NCBI GenBank assembly: GCA_024291935.2
Contig: CM044322.1
Location: forward strand, 22,877,405 to 22,941,404
Origin: Okapia johnstoni
Lineage: Eukaryota; Chordata; Mammalia; Artiodactyla; Giraffidae
Length of the DNA stretch: 64,000 bases
Reading direction: 5' to 3'
The notes beneath the pieces were generated by a model. It saw only the letters and a list, made by a program, of their open reading frames with translations, was not told where the DNA came from and ran no database searches. The position numbers were made by a program, and so were the translations under genes. Below are positions 46,241-57,785 of the stretch, piece after piece (positions within the stretch are counted from its first letter, which is position 1; each line of letters begins with the position of its first letter).

Positions 46241-48546
46241 TTCTCATCCCAGAATCAGTGAATTTGACTATGTCCCAGGAGACAGGTTTTCTTCCCAAAT
46301 CTGCCCGGTTGAACTAGGGAGAGTAGCTGCAGAGCTCTGAAATGAGCAATTTCTAGGTGGAAACCTGAGTGTAAGTTCCACCAGACTAGACCCTCATTCA
46401 TTTTTATATATCTCAGGTTTTGCACAGTATTGGGAGAGAATGAATGCTTAATGAATGCCGAGTAAATGTGTTTCTATTATTTGGAATTTCTGCCTTCCAT
46501 CATTTACCTGATCTCTGACAACATTAAAACTTTTCCAAACCTCAGCCTCCTTAACTATCGATAGGTAGTTCTTCAGAGTACTGAAAATTTAAAAGCAACA
46601 TACATCAGTTGCCTGGCTCATAGGGAGCAGTAAGTCAAAGGCAGTTAAAACAGAAGGAGATGGTGAGGGTATTTCTGCAACTTAGCAGATGAAGGCTGAA
46701 TTATTATTTTATGGTTTTTGTCAGCCATTCCTTTTACCTGTTAAGAAAGAGCCAGCCCAGGGAAAGGAAGGTTGTTTGCAGCAACGTTGTTCCGAGTCAC
46801 TGAACTAGTTAAGGAAGCAAATTTCAAAGGCACAGTTACTTTGTGGGCCCTCAGGGCAAAAGGAATAAACAATTCTAGTCTTCACAGAAACTTCTTCCAT
46901 AATGAATATGCTTGGGAACGGGGAGCTGGGGTTTCCTAGGCATCTCTCTGACAAAGTGACAAGAAATGCTTTACCTCGGCCGTGGAAACGCTGTGTGAAA
47001 CCCCCACAATAGACTCACTCAATAAATTGACCAGTAACCGAGAGCAGGAGACAAGGGGAGCCACAGAGAGAGGCAAAAATGAGAGCTCTGTGGGGCTCTC
47101 CTTCTACCCTAAGACCCTACCGGACAAATGGAATCCCAAGGGCCTTTGTTATGTGAGAGCTAAGCCAATGATGAACCGAGCATGGCGCTGGGAAAACAGC
47201 ATTCAAGACACCACCCCGGGAGGCTGGGAGGCAGAAACTGAAAATGAAAACTGAGCTCCTGCATGCCCAGAGGTATAAACAAATGGACTTCCAAGCCAGC
47301 ACCATCCACTTGCCAGCCTCACTGCTGGAAGGGCGGGCTCCATCTCTAGAACTTACAGGAGCGCTCGAGAAAGCTCAGAGCACATGAAACAGACGGACAC
47401 GGGTGTGAGGGGAGACATGGGGGTTGTCAGAGGAGACATTTAAGAGCTTCCTGAACTTCCCCTAATGCCAAGGTTTAGAGCTACAGTCATAAAAGTAATA
47501 TTTTTCCCCCTGGCATCCAAGATACGGCATTGAAGACGCTCTGGATGCTGTGTGGAAAAGCGCTCCCCAGAAGAGTATATTGTCACTGCTCTTTTTAGAG
47601 GAGCTTTCGTAATTAGAGTAATTTATGTCAGAATTAGACAGTGTAGGGAATGGAAATCTAATTGCAAGAGATAAATATAATAACCGATATGAAAACAGGC
47701 TCTCAAAATCTGCTTAGAAAACCAAAGCCAAAATGAAAAAGCAATGCATTTAAAAAAAGGCTACAAGGGGTGGGCTGGAGTGAGGGGTGGGCAGAGGCGG
47801 GGCGAGGAAATACTTTCTCAGAATGGTTATAATTTAGCTGGAAAACTCGCTGTTTTTAGGATAACCTGCTAAAACTGAACATGCATGAGACTAAAAATAA
47901 AAGATAGCATCTGCAGCACATACTTGGCTAAGGTAAAAAGAATGAGGCTTTGCTACCTTCATGAGGCAAAGGCCACGGAGATTGTAGAAATGAGCATGCC
48001 CATTGGCTCAAATCCAGGCCAGGGCTCCTGTCCACAAAGACCCCATGTTCAGGGCCTGTTGGGCCACCCTAAACTCCCGACCACATGGAGTCAATATCGG
48101 CTTCCTCCAGCACTCCTTTAGGGCTCTGCCATTCACAGGTCTGTTCCAGACCCCTCTGGAATCCATTTATGTTGCCAGCCTGTACCACCTCTGGGAGATA
48201 ATCCATCCCATAAATTCATGACCTGCTGCATAGTGTAGTATTTACGCCGACTTGTCCTGAACTTGCCTCCTTCGTGGTTCCGCAGTGCTGCTGAGTTTCA
48301 GAATCTGGTGAACAAGTCTGTGCTCATCCGACCCGCACCATTTATAGGCTGACCATGTCTCCCAACAGCCTGCATCTTGTCAGTCACCCTTCTGACTTCC
48401 AGTGGGTGCCTTAGGGAATCCAGGCTGCTGATTCGGTACTTTCTGTAGCCCGGGTATGCTTTGAGATCCTTGCCCAAGAGCCACAGGCATGAATATAGCC
48501 CAGGTTAAGGTGAGAGTAAGATAATGTCCTCAGTTTAATATTTCCC
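46241..48546. other. Longest stretch free of young transposons; no gene recognised
   Basis: About 2.3 kb with no BovB, Bov-tA, CHR or young L1. An L2 scrap ('aatgcttaatgaatgccgag', about 46365-46460) is possible. AT-rich, low-complexity-free sequence at 46740-47010 and 47460-47910 looks like conserved non-coding DNA in style. ORFs here lack domains. Confidence 0.4.
47460..47910. promoter_or_regulatory. Candidate regulatory stretch (homeodomain and MEF2 motifs)
   Basis: TAATTA at 47610-47615, further TAAT cores (for example 'ctaattg' at 47658-47664) and 'ctaaaaataa' at 47891-47900, which fits the MEF2 consensus. No repeat recognised. Function is inferred only from motif content. Confidence 0.22.
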
Positions 48547-48558
48547 TTCCCTGAAAAA

Positions 48559-48761
48559 TGGACTTTCCTTGTGGCTCAGTTGGTAAAGAATCTGCCAGCA
48601 GTGTGGGAGACCTGGGTTCGTATCCCTGGGTGGGGAATATCCCCTGGAGAAGGAAAGACCACCCACTTCAGTATTCTGGCCTGGAGATTTCCATGGACTG
48701 TATAGTCCATGGTGTCGCAGTCGGACATGACCAATCAACTTCACTTTCACTTTCCTTCACT
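48559..48761 (+). mobile_element. Bov-tA SINE with internal deletion forming a hairpin
   Basis: Plus-strand Bov-tA ('ggactttccttgtggctcag' to 'acttcactttcactttcc'), duplication 'ttccctgaaaaa' at 48547-48558 and 48762-48773. Internal loss leaves the palindrome at 48691-48712 (nine-base arms ccatggact/agtccatgg, four-base loop). Confidence 0.96.
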
Positions 48762-49639
48762 TTCCCTGAAAAACAGGCCCATTTGGGGGCAGCACTGTCC
48801 TGGGTGCAAACACATTATATTTGACATGGCTCTGGACTCAGAGAGTTTGCAAACTGACAGGACAGTGTCTGCAGGCAGCACAAGGTAGGTAGTTTCAGGC
48901 CAATAGTGCAAGTCAACCACCTGATCCAGGGCATCATCAAGAAAGTAAAGCAAGTGTGGCAGACCTGGCCTTCACAGCGGCTATGGTTCTATGCTAAATA
49001 CCACCCCCCCACCACTGCCCTCCCGCCTTGATTTTCACAACCCTCTGAGAGAGAGGCAACAACTTTTGTCCCCAACATACTGATGTGAAACCAGAGCTTA
49101 GCAGGTGCTAGAGTTAGCAGGGGTAGTCACTCAAATCTCCAGTCTCAGTTCACAAATCAGCTTAGTTTGGCTTCTTTTTTTTTTTTTAATTAGATATTAA
49201 GGCTCTGTTCCACTCCATTTAGAGTCCACTAACCTCTTGACCACTCTCAAATATCTTTATTAAAAACATGAAAAATAATGAGGATTAAGCAATATGTAAC
49301 AGCACTGTGGTGGCTTGTGGCCATCCATGAGATCATCAGACCTGGGATTTCACTGCCAAGAGAATAAAGGCGTAGGTGGTGCTCTAACCTGCTGTTTTGT
49401 AAGGACTGTGTCATCCGCCCAGAGTGAGAACATCCTGGTCAGTCGCCCACTCCTTCACTTCTACCATAATTGCATCTTCTTCGTAACGCCAGTCCATCCA
49501 CAGACGTGGAAGCCTTGCAAAACACTGTGAGCAAATCTGCCATCTTGCCCACTGCTTACTCTGCCACAGAAGAGGCAGCAGAGAAAGCAGTCTCACTTAC
49601 TGAGACATTACAGAGAAACAGCTTACGGATTCATCTAAG

Positions 49640-49850
49640 TGGCTTCAGTCATCTCCGACTCTATGTGACCCTATGGGGCATAGCCCACCAGACTCCTCTG
49701 TCCATGGGATTCTCCAGGCAAGAACACTGGAGTGGGTTGCCATGCCCTCCTCCAGGGGATCTTCCTGACACAGGGATCAAACCCATGTATCTTATGTCTC
49801 CTGCACTGGCAGGTTGGTTCTTTACCACTAGCGCCACCTGAGAAGCCCAC
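49640..49850 (-). mobile_element. Bov-tA SINE
   Basis: Minus-strand: 'agtggcttcagtcatctccg' to 'gccacctgagaagccca'. Contains an internal 'atgtatcttatgtctcctgc' variant. Likely duplicated site 'cttacggat' / 'cttatggat'. Confidence 0.95.
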
Positions 49851-50164
49851 CTTATGGATAGGCCTGGGGTTTTCTTTCCACCATTGATAGCCATGACCAT
49901 AAAGCCCTAGGCTCAAGTCAATTGCCTCAGTTTCTCTTGTTTAGTTGCTTTCTGTCCTCTCTTCTAAAAGCAACCCTAAAAATGGTCGTGTAGGCCAGGA
50001 CAAATGTGTAACATTGCTCCAGCTTTTCAGGAAAGCATCTTCTGAACTCCTTCCTCAATATACTTCATTCCAGGCCTGAATGTTACCCTTGCTCACATGT
50101 GGGATTCCTTCACAGAAGGGGCTTTCCTCCTCTACTTGATGATCTAGTAGTAAAAGGATGGCTG

Positions 50165-50350
50165 GAGGGACTGGAAACAGACTCAAATCTGGGTTCCACC
50201 ACTTATGAGTTATCTGACTGTGCGGAAGTTACTGAGTTACTCTGAACCGCAGATTCTCATCTGTAAAATGAGGATGATACTACATCTCACAACTATGTTG
50301 TGAAAGGCTGAGTGATACGTTATATGCCAAGCTCCTGGCACACTGCCATG
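50165..50350 (+). repeat. MIR SINE fossil
   Basis: 'aaatctgggttccaccactt', 'tctcatctgtaaaatgagga' and 'gctcctggcacactgccatg' in MIR order. Confidence 0.85.
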
Positions 50351-51685
50351 TTCTTAGCATGAAAGGAAACCTCCATTCCCAAATCCTCAGGCCAGCGCTC
50401 AAGGCCTCACTCCACCCCTGCCCTGACCCCATCCTTTGCTCAGGGCTCTGTTAAGACTCGGGCTTTAAGCTCAAGAATGTCAGAGGAACTAGTTCTATTA
50501 ATACATAGGTAGACAGCTGTAGGCTCAGTGAGGTTACAGAGTGTGTTTCCCACCTTGGTTAGCACATTTACTAAGAGAAGCTCCTCATCCTGACCCTTCT
50601 AAGCAATCTCTTCAGCCCAATCGTCCAATCTCTGCTGGCCCTACCTGACCACCTGTTAGCCCACCTGCTTCTGGAACCCACCTTCCCCCTCTTCTTGTTC
50701 AAATCCAGACTGAGTTTTCTCCACCAGGGTTTCTGGCAAGGAGGTCTTTTCTAATTTCCTTCCACTGGAGGAAAACTTTTCTTTCTCTCTCTTTCCTTAA
50801 TGATCCTTGGCATTTCTGATGGGAGTGCTGGGTTTTCTCTTTGGTCTTTCAACTCAGAGCCATTTGGTTTCTCCGGCGCTAACAGAAACAGATCTCTTAT
50901 TCCTCCGTGGAAACAGCTGGCAGCACTAGTCATTTTCAACACCCACCCACAGAGGCCAAAGGACACCAGCACTCAAGCACAGGAGGTGGTGGGCAAGACG
51001 CGGCTCAGCACCTGGCACCTGGGCACCTGGCAAAAAGAGTCAAGAGGGCAGCATCTCAGGTCCATGTCATGGAAGGACCCCTGGACACTCTAGGGCCAGG
51101 CTCCCCACACACACAGCACCTGGGAAACACTCAGCTACCTGCCCTGAGTCATCAGAAACTTTGGGTCTGGAGTCCTCCTTCCCACGTGGTGGGCAGCACT
51201 TTCATTTCCTAGCTTCCCAGGTGCTGGACTCCTGACCCACTAGATCCAAATAAAGAGTGGATGCAGGGCCATACTGAGGAGGAGAGGGCAAGCAACTCTG
51301 AGACCTCTATGAAGGCATTTCCCCCTCCATCTTTGCTTCTGACAGCTCCTGCTGGAGCGCACACTGTTTCTTATCGCCCTTCAGCTAGCAGTGCAAAGAC
51401 TTCTCCAAGGTGTTGAGTGCACCCCACCAAACACACAGCGCTGACCAGGGGAGCCCTGCACTGCCCTCCATCCAGTGAAGGCACTAGAACCTTCACCCAA
51501 TCTGCCCCATGGGCTCCCTCTCCAACACCTCCCACCCCCTCTCCGAGAAGGCTGCTCCATTAGGAATGGCTGGGCTGTTTTCACTTAAGCCCACTTTCCC
51601 TCCCAAATAGGTCTCAGGTCTCTGGGAACTTTGGTGCGTCCCTGAAAGCCACTGAGGGACTGGTTGGTTCCGCAGGCAGGCAGGG
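50351..51685. other. Repeat-free interval upstream of CpG island
   Basis: No young repeats. ORFs of 73-101 codons overlap on both strands and have no domain I know. GC content rises toward the CpG island. Confidence 0.4.
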
Positions 51686-51689
51686 GAGC

Positions 51690-52180
51690 GGCTGTGTCCT
51701 GCAGGAGGCGTGTTCCGGGACGGCCGGGGCACCGACACGTAAGGGCAGGGCGGGGACGGGGTAGTCGGCGGGAAGCTCGGGCAGGAGGGAGGGCGCGTCC
51801 GGGCCGTGTGCGCCCAAGTCTAAGGGCACCCAGTCCTCCGCAGGCCCGGGCCAGGGGTGGAGAGTGGGGGCCGAGCCCAAGACGCGCGAGGGGCAGCGAG
51901 TCTGATTCAGGAAGTCGAGCCTCTGACATCAGGGGCAGGACGACGGAGTGGAGTGAAACCTCAAAAATGCTAAGCGTCCGCCCGCGGGAGGGCAGGGGAC
52001 ATAGAGGGCGCCTTTCTCGTCACCGGCGGCAGGTACGCGCGGCTCAGGGCGGCCCCCGCTGACCCTCCCCTCTGGGCCAGGACCGCGCGGGACCCGCAGG
52101 GGCTTCCGAGGAGACACCAGGGACCTCGGCCGCCTTCGCCGGGGCGGCACCCGGCGGATCCCTGGGCTACCGCACCTGCA
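51690..52180. promoter_or_regulatory. CpG island, candidate promoter/first exon
   Basis: About 490 bases of GC-rich sequence with dense CpG ('gacggccggggcaccgacac', 'gcgcgtccgggccgtgtgcg', 'ccgcctgcaccgg'-style clusters), in a window otherwise poor in CpG. A GC box 'gggcgggg' lies at about 51748-51755. On the plus strand a strong splice donor follows at 52205/52206. Open frames of 88-132 codons on both strands are expected from low stop-codon density in GC-rich DNA and carry no recognised domain. This could be the promoter and non-coding first exon of a gene or lncRNA outside the window; direction is undetermined. Confidence 0.6.
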
Positions 52181-52202
52181 GAAAGCCCTCCAGTGGGACT
52201 CA

Positions 52203-52211
52203 TAGGTGAGT
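52203..52211 (+). other. Candidate 5' splice site
   Basis: 'tag|gtgagt' matches the vertebrate donor consensus closely (exon end 52205, intron start 52206), just 3' of the CpG island. A weaker donor-like 'cag|gtacgc' lies at about 52032. No matching acceptor or polyadenylation site could be linked. Confidence 0.35.
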
Positions 52212-53466
52212 CTCAAGAGTTTGTGTGGTTGTTGTCTGTTTGTGTGTGTGTTTAAATACTTTTTAAGGTGCCTTCCGTTGGCAAGGGGACTTCCCACTCC
52301 CTCTTTCCTCCAGAAGGATGTGTCCAATCTCAGAGATCAGTGAAATTTGAAGATCGTTTCCAAATAGCCTCTTGCCCCTCACTTCCAGGGTTCCCCCCGC
52401 TTTGCAAGGATTCTCAGCAGCCTTACATCTGCTTCTGGGCTGAGTCCACATGGGTTCCTAGCCGCGTCTGGGGTGGAGTTCTCAGACTCTAGTTGATAAC
52501 AGCTGCCGGCAGGAGCGGCTTGAAAGGGACAGAGGGACATTCAGTTTGCTACAGAAGAAGTCAAGACCTGAGACCCTCCAAAAACATCCCAGGCTCAGAA
52601 GTTTCTAAATTGTTCTAGACTAAGCTGAATTTTCAAGGGGTGTAAGAAACTGGCCACAAGGAAAATGTGGCGTGGAGCCAGGGCTGGAATGGGAGGGAGC
52701 CTTTCTGCTATTTCCTGAGCCTCAGGGGATTTGCTGTGACCCAGACTGCTACCTAACTTCTCTGCCTCTCTCAAGGGTCCCACTCCTACTCCTCTCCCCA
52801 CCCTTGAAGGTAGAATGGAGGACAAAATGAGACCTGGTTCCCTAATGTTTTGAAGAGCTTCACAGGAATACATTATGTAATAGAGTTAAATAAACTATAG
52901 ACATTCGCTTGTGGGAACACCATTCTTGCCCAACCGAAAGGGAAACTGAAGCAGACAGGCACAGCTTTAATTTCTCAGAGAACACTGGCAGTCCACTTGC
53001 TGCAAGAATTCTGTTGAATGAGGAAAGGTGGTACCCTTAAGCATCTGAGAAGCACTTTTCTCCTAAAGCTGTTGCATTTAATTCACTCAGCTCAAGTGCA
53101 TAAGAACCCGAAGGTAATCTGAAGGGACCCTCATTCTGAAGTCCCACTGGGTAAGGGAAGAGCCTTGATTTATATGGAGCAGGACTTGAAGATAGCACTG
53201 ATGCTAGGCTGTTCCTAATCTCGGTACAAATGGTTTCCAAGTTCCACCTAGAGAATTCAGCAAGGATGTTACCATCAACCTCCTGGCCTGATGTGTCTAC
53301 CTGTTGCCCAGTGCTGGGCTGGGGAGGCAGATGTATTGAAAAATCTGATCGAGTCTTTCATTTTATCTGAGATTCTGGTTCCCCGTCCCCAGTCCGGATA
53401 TAATTTTAGGAAAGAAATGCATTGCAAACCAAATGTTTCTCCGGCCTTCAAACTTTGTTAATATTT
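52212..53466. other. Repeat-free interval downstream of CpG island
   Basis: T/GT-rich at 52220-52260; otherwise featureless. No young repeat, no domain-bearing ORF. If the CpG island is a plus-strand promoter this would be the start of intron 1 (inference). Confidence 0.4.
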
Positions 53467-53478
53467 AACCTGTGGAAT

Positions 53479-53912
53479 GGGCTTCCCTGGTGGCTCATCC
53501 ATGTGTGTGAGTGCCTGCTAAGTCACTTCAGTGGTATTTGACTCTTTGCAACCCCATGGACTGTAGCCTGCCAGGCTCCTGGAGTGGGTTACCATTTCCT
53601 ACTGCAGGGGATCTTCCTGACCCAGGGATAGAACCTGCATCTCTCATGTCTCTTGCATTAGCAGGTGGGTTCTTTACCACTAGCGCAGCCTGGGAAGCCC
53701 CTCCCTGGTGGCTCGGTGGTAAAGAATGTGCTTGCCCATGCGGGAGACATGGGTTCAATCCCTGGGTCAGGAAGATCCCCTGGAGAAGGAAATGGCAACC
53801 CACCCCAGTATTCTCACCTGGGAAATCCCATAGACAGAGAGAGGAGCCTGGCAGGCTATAGTCCATGGGGTCACAAAAGAGTTGGACATGACTTAGAGAC
53901 TAAACAACAACA
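53479..53912 (+). mobile_element. Outer Bov-tA SINE with 12-bp TSD
   Basis: Plus-strand Bov-tA: the head 'gggcttccctggtggctc' (53479-53496) is separated by an inner SINE from the remainder (53702-53912, 'ggtggctcggtggtaaagaa' to 'acatgacttagagactaaac'). Duplication 'aacctgtggaat' at 53467-53478 and 53913-53924. Confidence 0.96.
53497..53701 (-). mobile_element. Inner Bov-tA SINE with 13-bp TSD
   Basis: Minus-strand Bov-tA inserted 17 bases into the outer copy. Duplicated site 'tccctggtggctc' at 53484-53496 and 53702-53714. Part of its middle ('ctgtccatgggattctccag') is deleted. Confidence 0.94.
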
Positions 53913-54039
53913 AACCTGTGGAATAGACAAAGGATGTTTCCCACCCTCTCCCCTGAATATTAACCCCAGGAGAATAAAGAACACTCAACAAGCTGAGTTA
54001 CTGATTTCATCAAAGAGAGATGTACAACCATCCCATCCA

Positions 54040-55230
54040 TTCATTCAAAGTTACTATGCTCACTGTGTGTCAGGCCATATGCCAGGGCCTGAGAGTCCAA
54101 AGATAATGGTACAGTTTTTGCATCTGAGGACATGAAATCTGGTAAATGAGGCAGAGAAACAAAATACAGTTACCCCTGGTGGTTCGGCGGATAAGAATCC
54201 ACCTGACAATGCAGGGAACACGGGTTCGATCCCTGGTCCAGGAAGATTCCATATGTCATGGGGCAGCTAAGCCTATGTGCCACAACCACTGAGCCTGTGC
54301 TCTAGGGTGCAAGAGCCCCAACAAAAGAAACCATCACAGCAAGAAGCTGGCACACTGCAACTAGACAGTACCCCCCGCTTGCTGTAACTAGGAAAGCCCT
54401 CACATAGCAACAAAGAGCCAGGGCAGCCAGAAATAATAAACAATAAAGTTTAAAAAAAAGAATAGTATCCATCATCATAGCCATAGCTATGGGACACTGA
54501 AACAGTGCAAAGGGGGAGTGAATAACTCCCCCAGGGGTTACCTGCAGAAGTGATGGATGAGCAGGTGTTGAAAACGATTAGGCATTCCCAGGAAAAGGGT
54601 ATTCCAGACTGAGGAAAGAGTATCTGCAAACTCAATGGTAAGTTGGGGGAACTGCAGGTAATGCAGATTACACTACTACACAAAGAATGATGAGCTCTTT
54701 CCTGTGGCAGTGGGAAGTTGTTTTTTAAACAGGGAAAGAGTATGGTCAGATCTGTGTTTGGAGAGAGAACTAATGGCTGGATGGAAGCCGGGTTGGAGAG
54801 ATAAGGAACAGAGGTAAGGAGGACCTCAGCTAAGAGAATGGCAGAGGGAACTGAGAAAAGGGGCATGGACTTTTAGTGGTTTAGGAAGTAGAGTCAGAGA
54901 GGTACCTGGAGACCAAGTGAATGTGGCTAAGGAGGATTGAATGGAACAGAGGATTATAAAGTGTTGAGCTGGGGATGGGAAGATGCATTGTGATGCTTGT
55001 AATAGAAACCACATGAACTGGAGGAGGAGTGGGCTTGGGAAGCAGAGTTTGGGAGAAAACGATGACCACTTCAGACACATTTAAGTTGGATGTACTCAGG
55101 AGATGCCTGGGTGGAGATATACGGGAGGCAGTGGGTACACAGGTCTGGAACCCAAGGAGATGTGGAGGTTGCTCCGATGCGACTATCTCAGATGCTGTGC
55201 AGAAAAGCAGTGTTGAAGGAAACTAAAGAG
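54040..55230 (-). repeat. L2 LINE fossil, split by CHR
   Basis: 54040-54165 ('tcattcaaagttactatgct', 'caggccatatgccagggcct') and 54463-55230 ('ggtattccagactgaggaa', 'acatttaagttggatgtact', 'ggtctggaacccaagg') follow the antisense L2 order over more than 1 kb. The 138-codon minus-strand frame at 54450-54866 is a remnant or chance frame with no intact domain. Confidence 0.65.
54172..54462 (+). mobile_element. CHR-type SINE in L2
   Basis: 'cccctggtggttcggcggat', 'aatccacctgacaatgcagg', 'gggttcgatccctggtccag' (intact B box) and 'gcagctaagcctatg', then an A-rich end. Confidence 0.93.
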
Positions 55231-55695
55231 GACTGTATTACACTCTCAATGAGATTTCTTGACCCTGAAGGGTCTTGGATTGGTCAGTAATGGCCTACAG
55301 ATCTTATTTTCATATCACACACTGACTTCCATATGACTCCCACGAAACGCCCATGGTTTCCCCCAGCTGTCTTGCAGGATGATACCTAAAATGTTGGTGA
55401 GAACCCTGGGTTAACAACACATGGGTGGTGAGGATGCATTTAACCAACAAGCAAATCCCCAGGAATCACTCCCCTACGTGAGAAGTGAATACATTAGTTG
55501 AATTGTAAGATCTGCAGGAGATCGCCCCAGAACTCATACCCTAAGTCAAGGCATGGCACCTGTGTGGGAGAGTCCTACCTTCATTAAAACAAGAAGGACG
55601 ACTTTCTCAGATAAATTCTAAACCTCTGTAGAGTGGTCCTTTAGGTCTGGCTGCCAATGCCCAGATCAGGATTTTACGTGACCTGGTACGGAAGG
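55231..55695. other. Interval without recognised features
   Basis: No repeat or gene recognised. Confidence 0.4.
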
Positions 55696-55699
55696 AAAA

Positions 55700-55860
55700 A
55701 ACACCTTGAACTTGGAACTAGACAGACATGGGTTCAATTCTTGCCTTGACCACTTATTAGCTGCCCTTGAACAAGTCTTTGAATCTCTCAGCTTCATTTC
55801 CTTTACATTTAAAATGAGGATAATTATGTCTCACCAGGGCAATGGTTAGAATCAGAATCA
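55700..55860 (+). repeat. MIR SINE fossil
   Basis: 'gacagacatgggttcaattc', 'cttgaccacttattagctgc', 'aatctctcagcttcatttcc' and 'aaatgaggataatta' in MIR order. Confidence 0.88.
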
Positions 55861-56515
55861 AATTGAAAAAGAAAGTACATTCAATGTGCAATATAAATTG
55901 TACGGTTCTATAAAAATGTAAGGGGATTTTATTATTATTATTCTTAATCTTTCCCCTTGAAGTCACCAAATCAGATGGGCTGTGTAGGTGTAGGATTTGG
56001 GCAGCATCGTAGGCCCAGACGTGCAGCTTTTTAACTGCATATAATATTTGAAGGCCATAATTATAGAAGTCTCCTTCCGTCAGAGCAATGACGGGTATCT
56101 GCTTCTCTTTTTACTCCTCACCTAACGTGATCATAATCAAAGAAGTGAATGGTCTCCTAAAGCAAATGCAGGTTGTACACTGACCAAGAGCTCCTGGAAG
56201 CTCACAGGGCTAAAGCAGCCAGGATTCCACTTACTAAGCCACAGACCTACCCCATTTGCAGCTGAGGCCACCCAGAGGGGACACTTTTTTTTTCTGTAAT
56301 CCTCATCAGTGTGCTAGTTGAACCAGCAGTAGCTCTGAATCTGAGCATCTTTCAATGGCTTAGATGTCTCTGTGGTTTTCCTGTCTCCCAGCCAGAGAAG
56401 CCTGACATATTCCAACCTAATGAAGCTCAAGTTTTATGCCAACATTAGAACTTTCAAATAAACAGGCTTCTGATAGGGGCTGGTTGTTGAATAAAGAAAA
56501 GGAAGTAACCACAGA
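55861..56515. other. Interval without recognised features
   Basis: AT-rich single-copy-looking DNA with no recognised repeat or gene. Confidence 0.4.
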
Positions 56516-56519
56516 CTCA

Positions 56520-56690
56520 GAGACTTCAAATGGAAAAACACTTTAGAGATGAGCCAGCCCCTCCCCCTCACTTCACAGATGAGCAAACTAAGGTTCAGAG
56601 AGGGAAGTGTGTGCTGGGGTCAACAGCTGGTTAATGGGGGAACCGGCATCCAAGTCCTCGAACAGTGAACACTCTCTGGGGTTTCTATCA
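56520..56690 (-). repeat. MIR-like fossil
   Basis: 'ctcacttcacagatgagcaa' and 'gttcagagagggaag' fit antisense MIR or a related old repeat; the rest is decayed. Confidence 0.55.
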
Positions 56691-56832
56691 CCTGGACCTT
56701 CCGTGCCTCACACACGGGGGCACAGGCAGGCACTCAGAGGCTGGCAGAGGGGAGAAGTGGAAAGATTGTACTTAAAGGCTGCATCTTCCCCCCAGTGGCC
56801 CCTGGGGGTAACCAGCAGCAGCCCCTCCTTTA

Positions 56833-57024
56833 AGGGGCTTCTCAGGTGGTGCTAGTGGTAAAGAACCCACTTGCCAATGCAGGTTAGATGTAAGACATGC
56901 GAGTTCGATCCCTGGGTCAGGAAGATCCCTGGAGGAGAGAATGCCACTCCACTCCAGTATTCTTGCCTGGGTCTCACAGAGTTGGATATGACTGAAGCGA
57001 CCTAGCACACACACACACACGCTG
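56833..57024 (+). mobile_element. Bov-tA SINE with (CA)n end
   Basis: Plus-strand, with its middle shortened: 'aggggcttctcaggtggtgc' to 'tgactgaagcgacctagc', then (CA)n at 57006-57020. Flanked by 'ctccttta' at 56825-56832 and 57025-57032. Confidence 0.93.
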
Positions 57025-57174
57025 CTCCTTTACGGCAGTCTCCCTATCACACCCAAGCCTTCTGTTTCATCAGTGTCAAGCCTCAAACTGTTCTTAAGAA
57101 TTCCTAGAGATTCCCTCAAGAAGGGATACAATACTGGGTGCCTTAAGGAACTAAAATATGTGGGGTTTTTTTGG

Positions 57175-57785
57175 TTTTTTCCTTAATCTTTTTTTTTTTT
57201 AATTAGAGGATAACTGCTTTGCAATGTTGTGTTGGTTTCTGCCAGACAACAATGCGAATCAGCCATAAGTATATATCCCCTACTTCTTGAGCCTCTGTCC
57301 CACCCACCCCCCCACCCCATCCCTCTAGGTCCCAGGTTGAGCTCCCTGTGTTACATAGCAGTTTCCTGTATCTGTTTTACACATGGTAGTGTATATATGT
57401 CAGTGTTACTCTCAATGCAGCCCACCCTCTCCAGCCCCCACTGTGTCCACAAGTCTGTTTTCTATGTCTGTATCTCTATTCTTGCCCTGCAAATAGGTTC
57501 ATCAGTACCATTTTTCTAGATTCCATATATATGCCTTAATAGACGATATTTGTTTTTTTCTTTCTGACTTACTTCACTCTGTATAACAGACTCTAAGTTC
57601 ATCCACCTCAATTCAACTGACTCATATTCATTCCTTTTTATGGCTGAGTAATATTCCATTGTATATATGTACCACAATTTCATTATCCCGTCCTCTGTTG
57701 ATGAACATCTAGGTTGCTTCCATGTCCTGGCTATTGTATATAGTGCTACAATAAACATTGGGATACATATGTCTTTTTGAATTAT
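57175..57785 (-). mobile_element. Artiodactyl L1 3' end, 5'-truncated
   Basis: A minus-strand L1: poly(T) at about 57188-57200 (its A tail), then the 3' UTR complement 'ttgtgttggtttctgcc' and the ORF2 end ('ggctgagtaatattccattg', 'atgtcctggctattgtat', 'gggatacatatgtc'). About 600 bases; the encoded peptide MEYYSAIKRNEYES is the usual L1 C-terminal block. Confidence 0.94.

Noticed and set aside
49168..49186. Poly(T) run as the tail of a minus-strand retroposon
   Set aside because: No recognisable retroposon body follows it on the right; left as unexplained low complexity.
51664..52062. 132-codon plus-strand frame (and 114/132-codon minus-strand frames) in the CpG island
   Set aside because: Long frames on both strands are expected in GC-rich DNA. 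The peptides are R/G/P-rich without domains and no exon chain supports translation.
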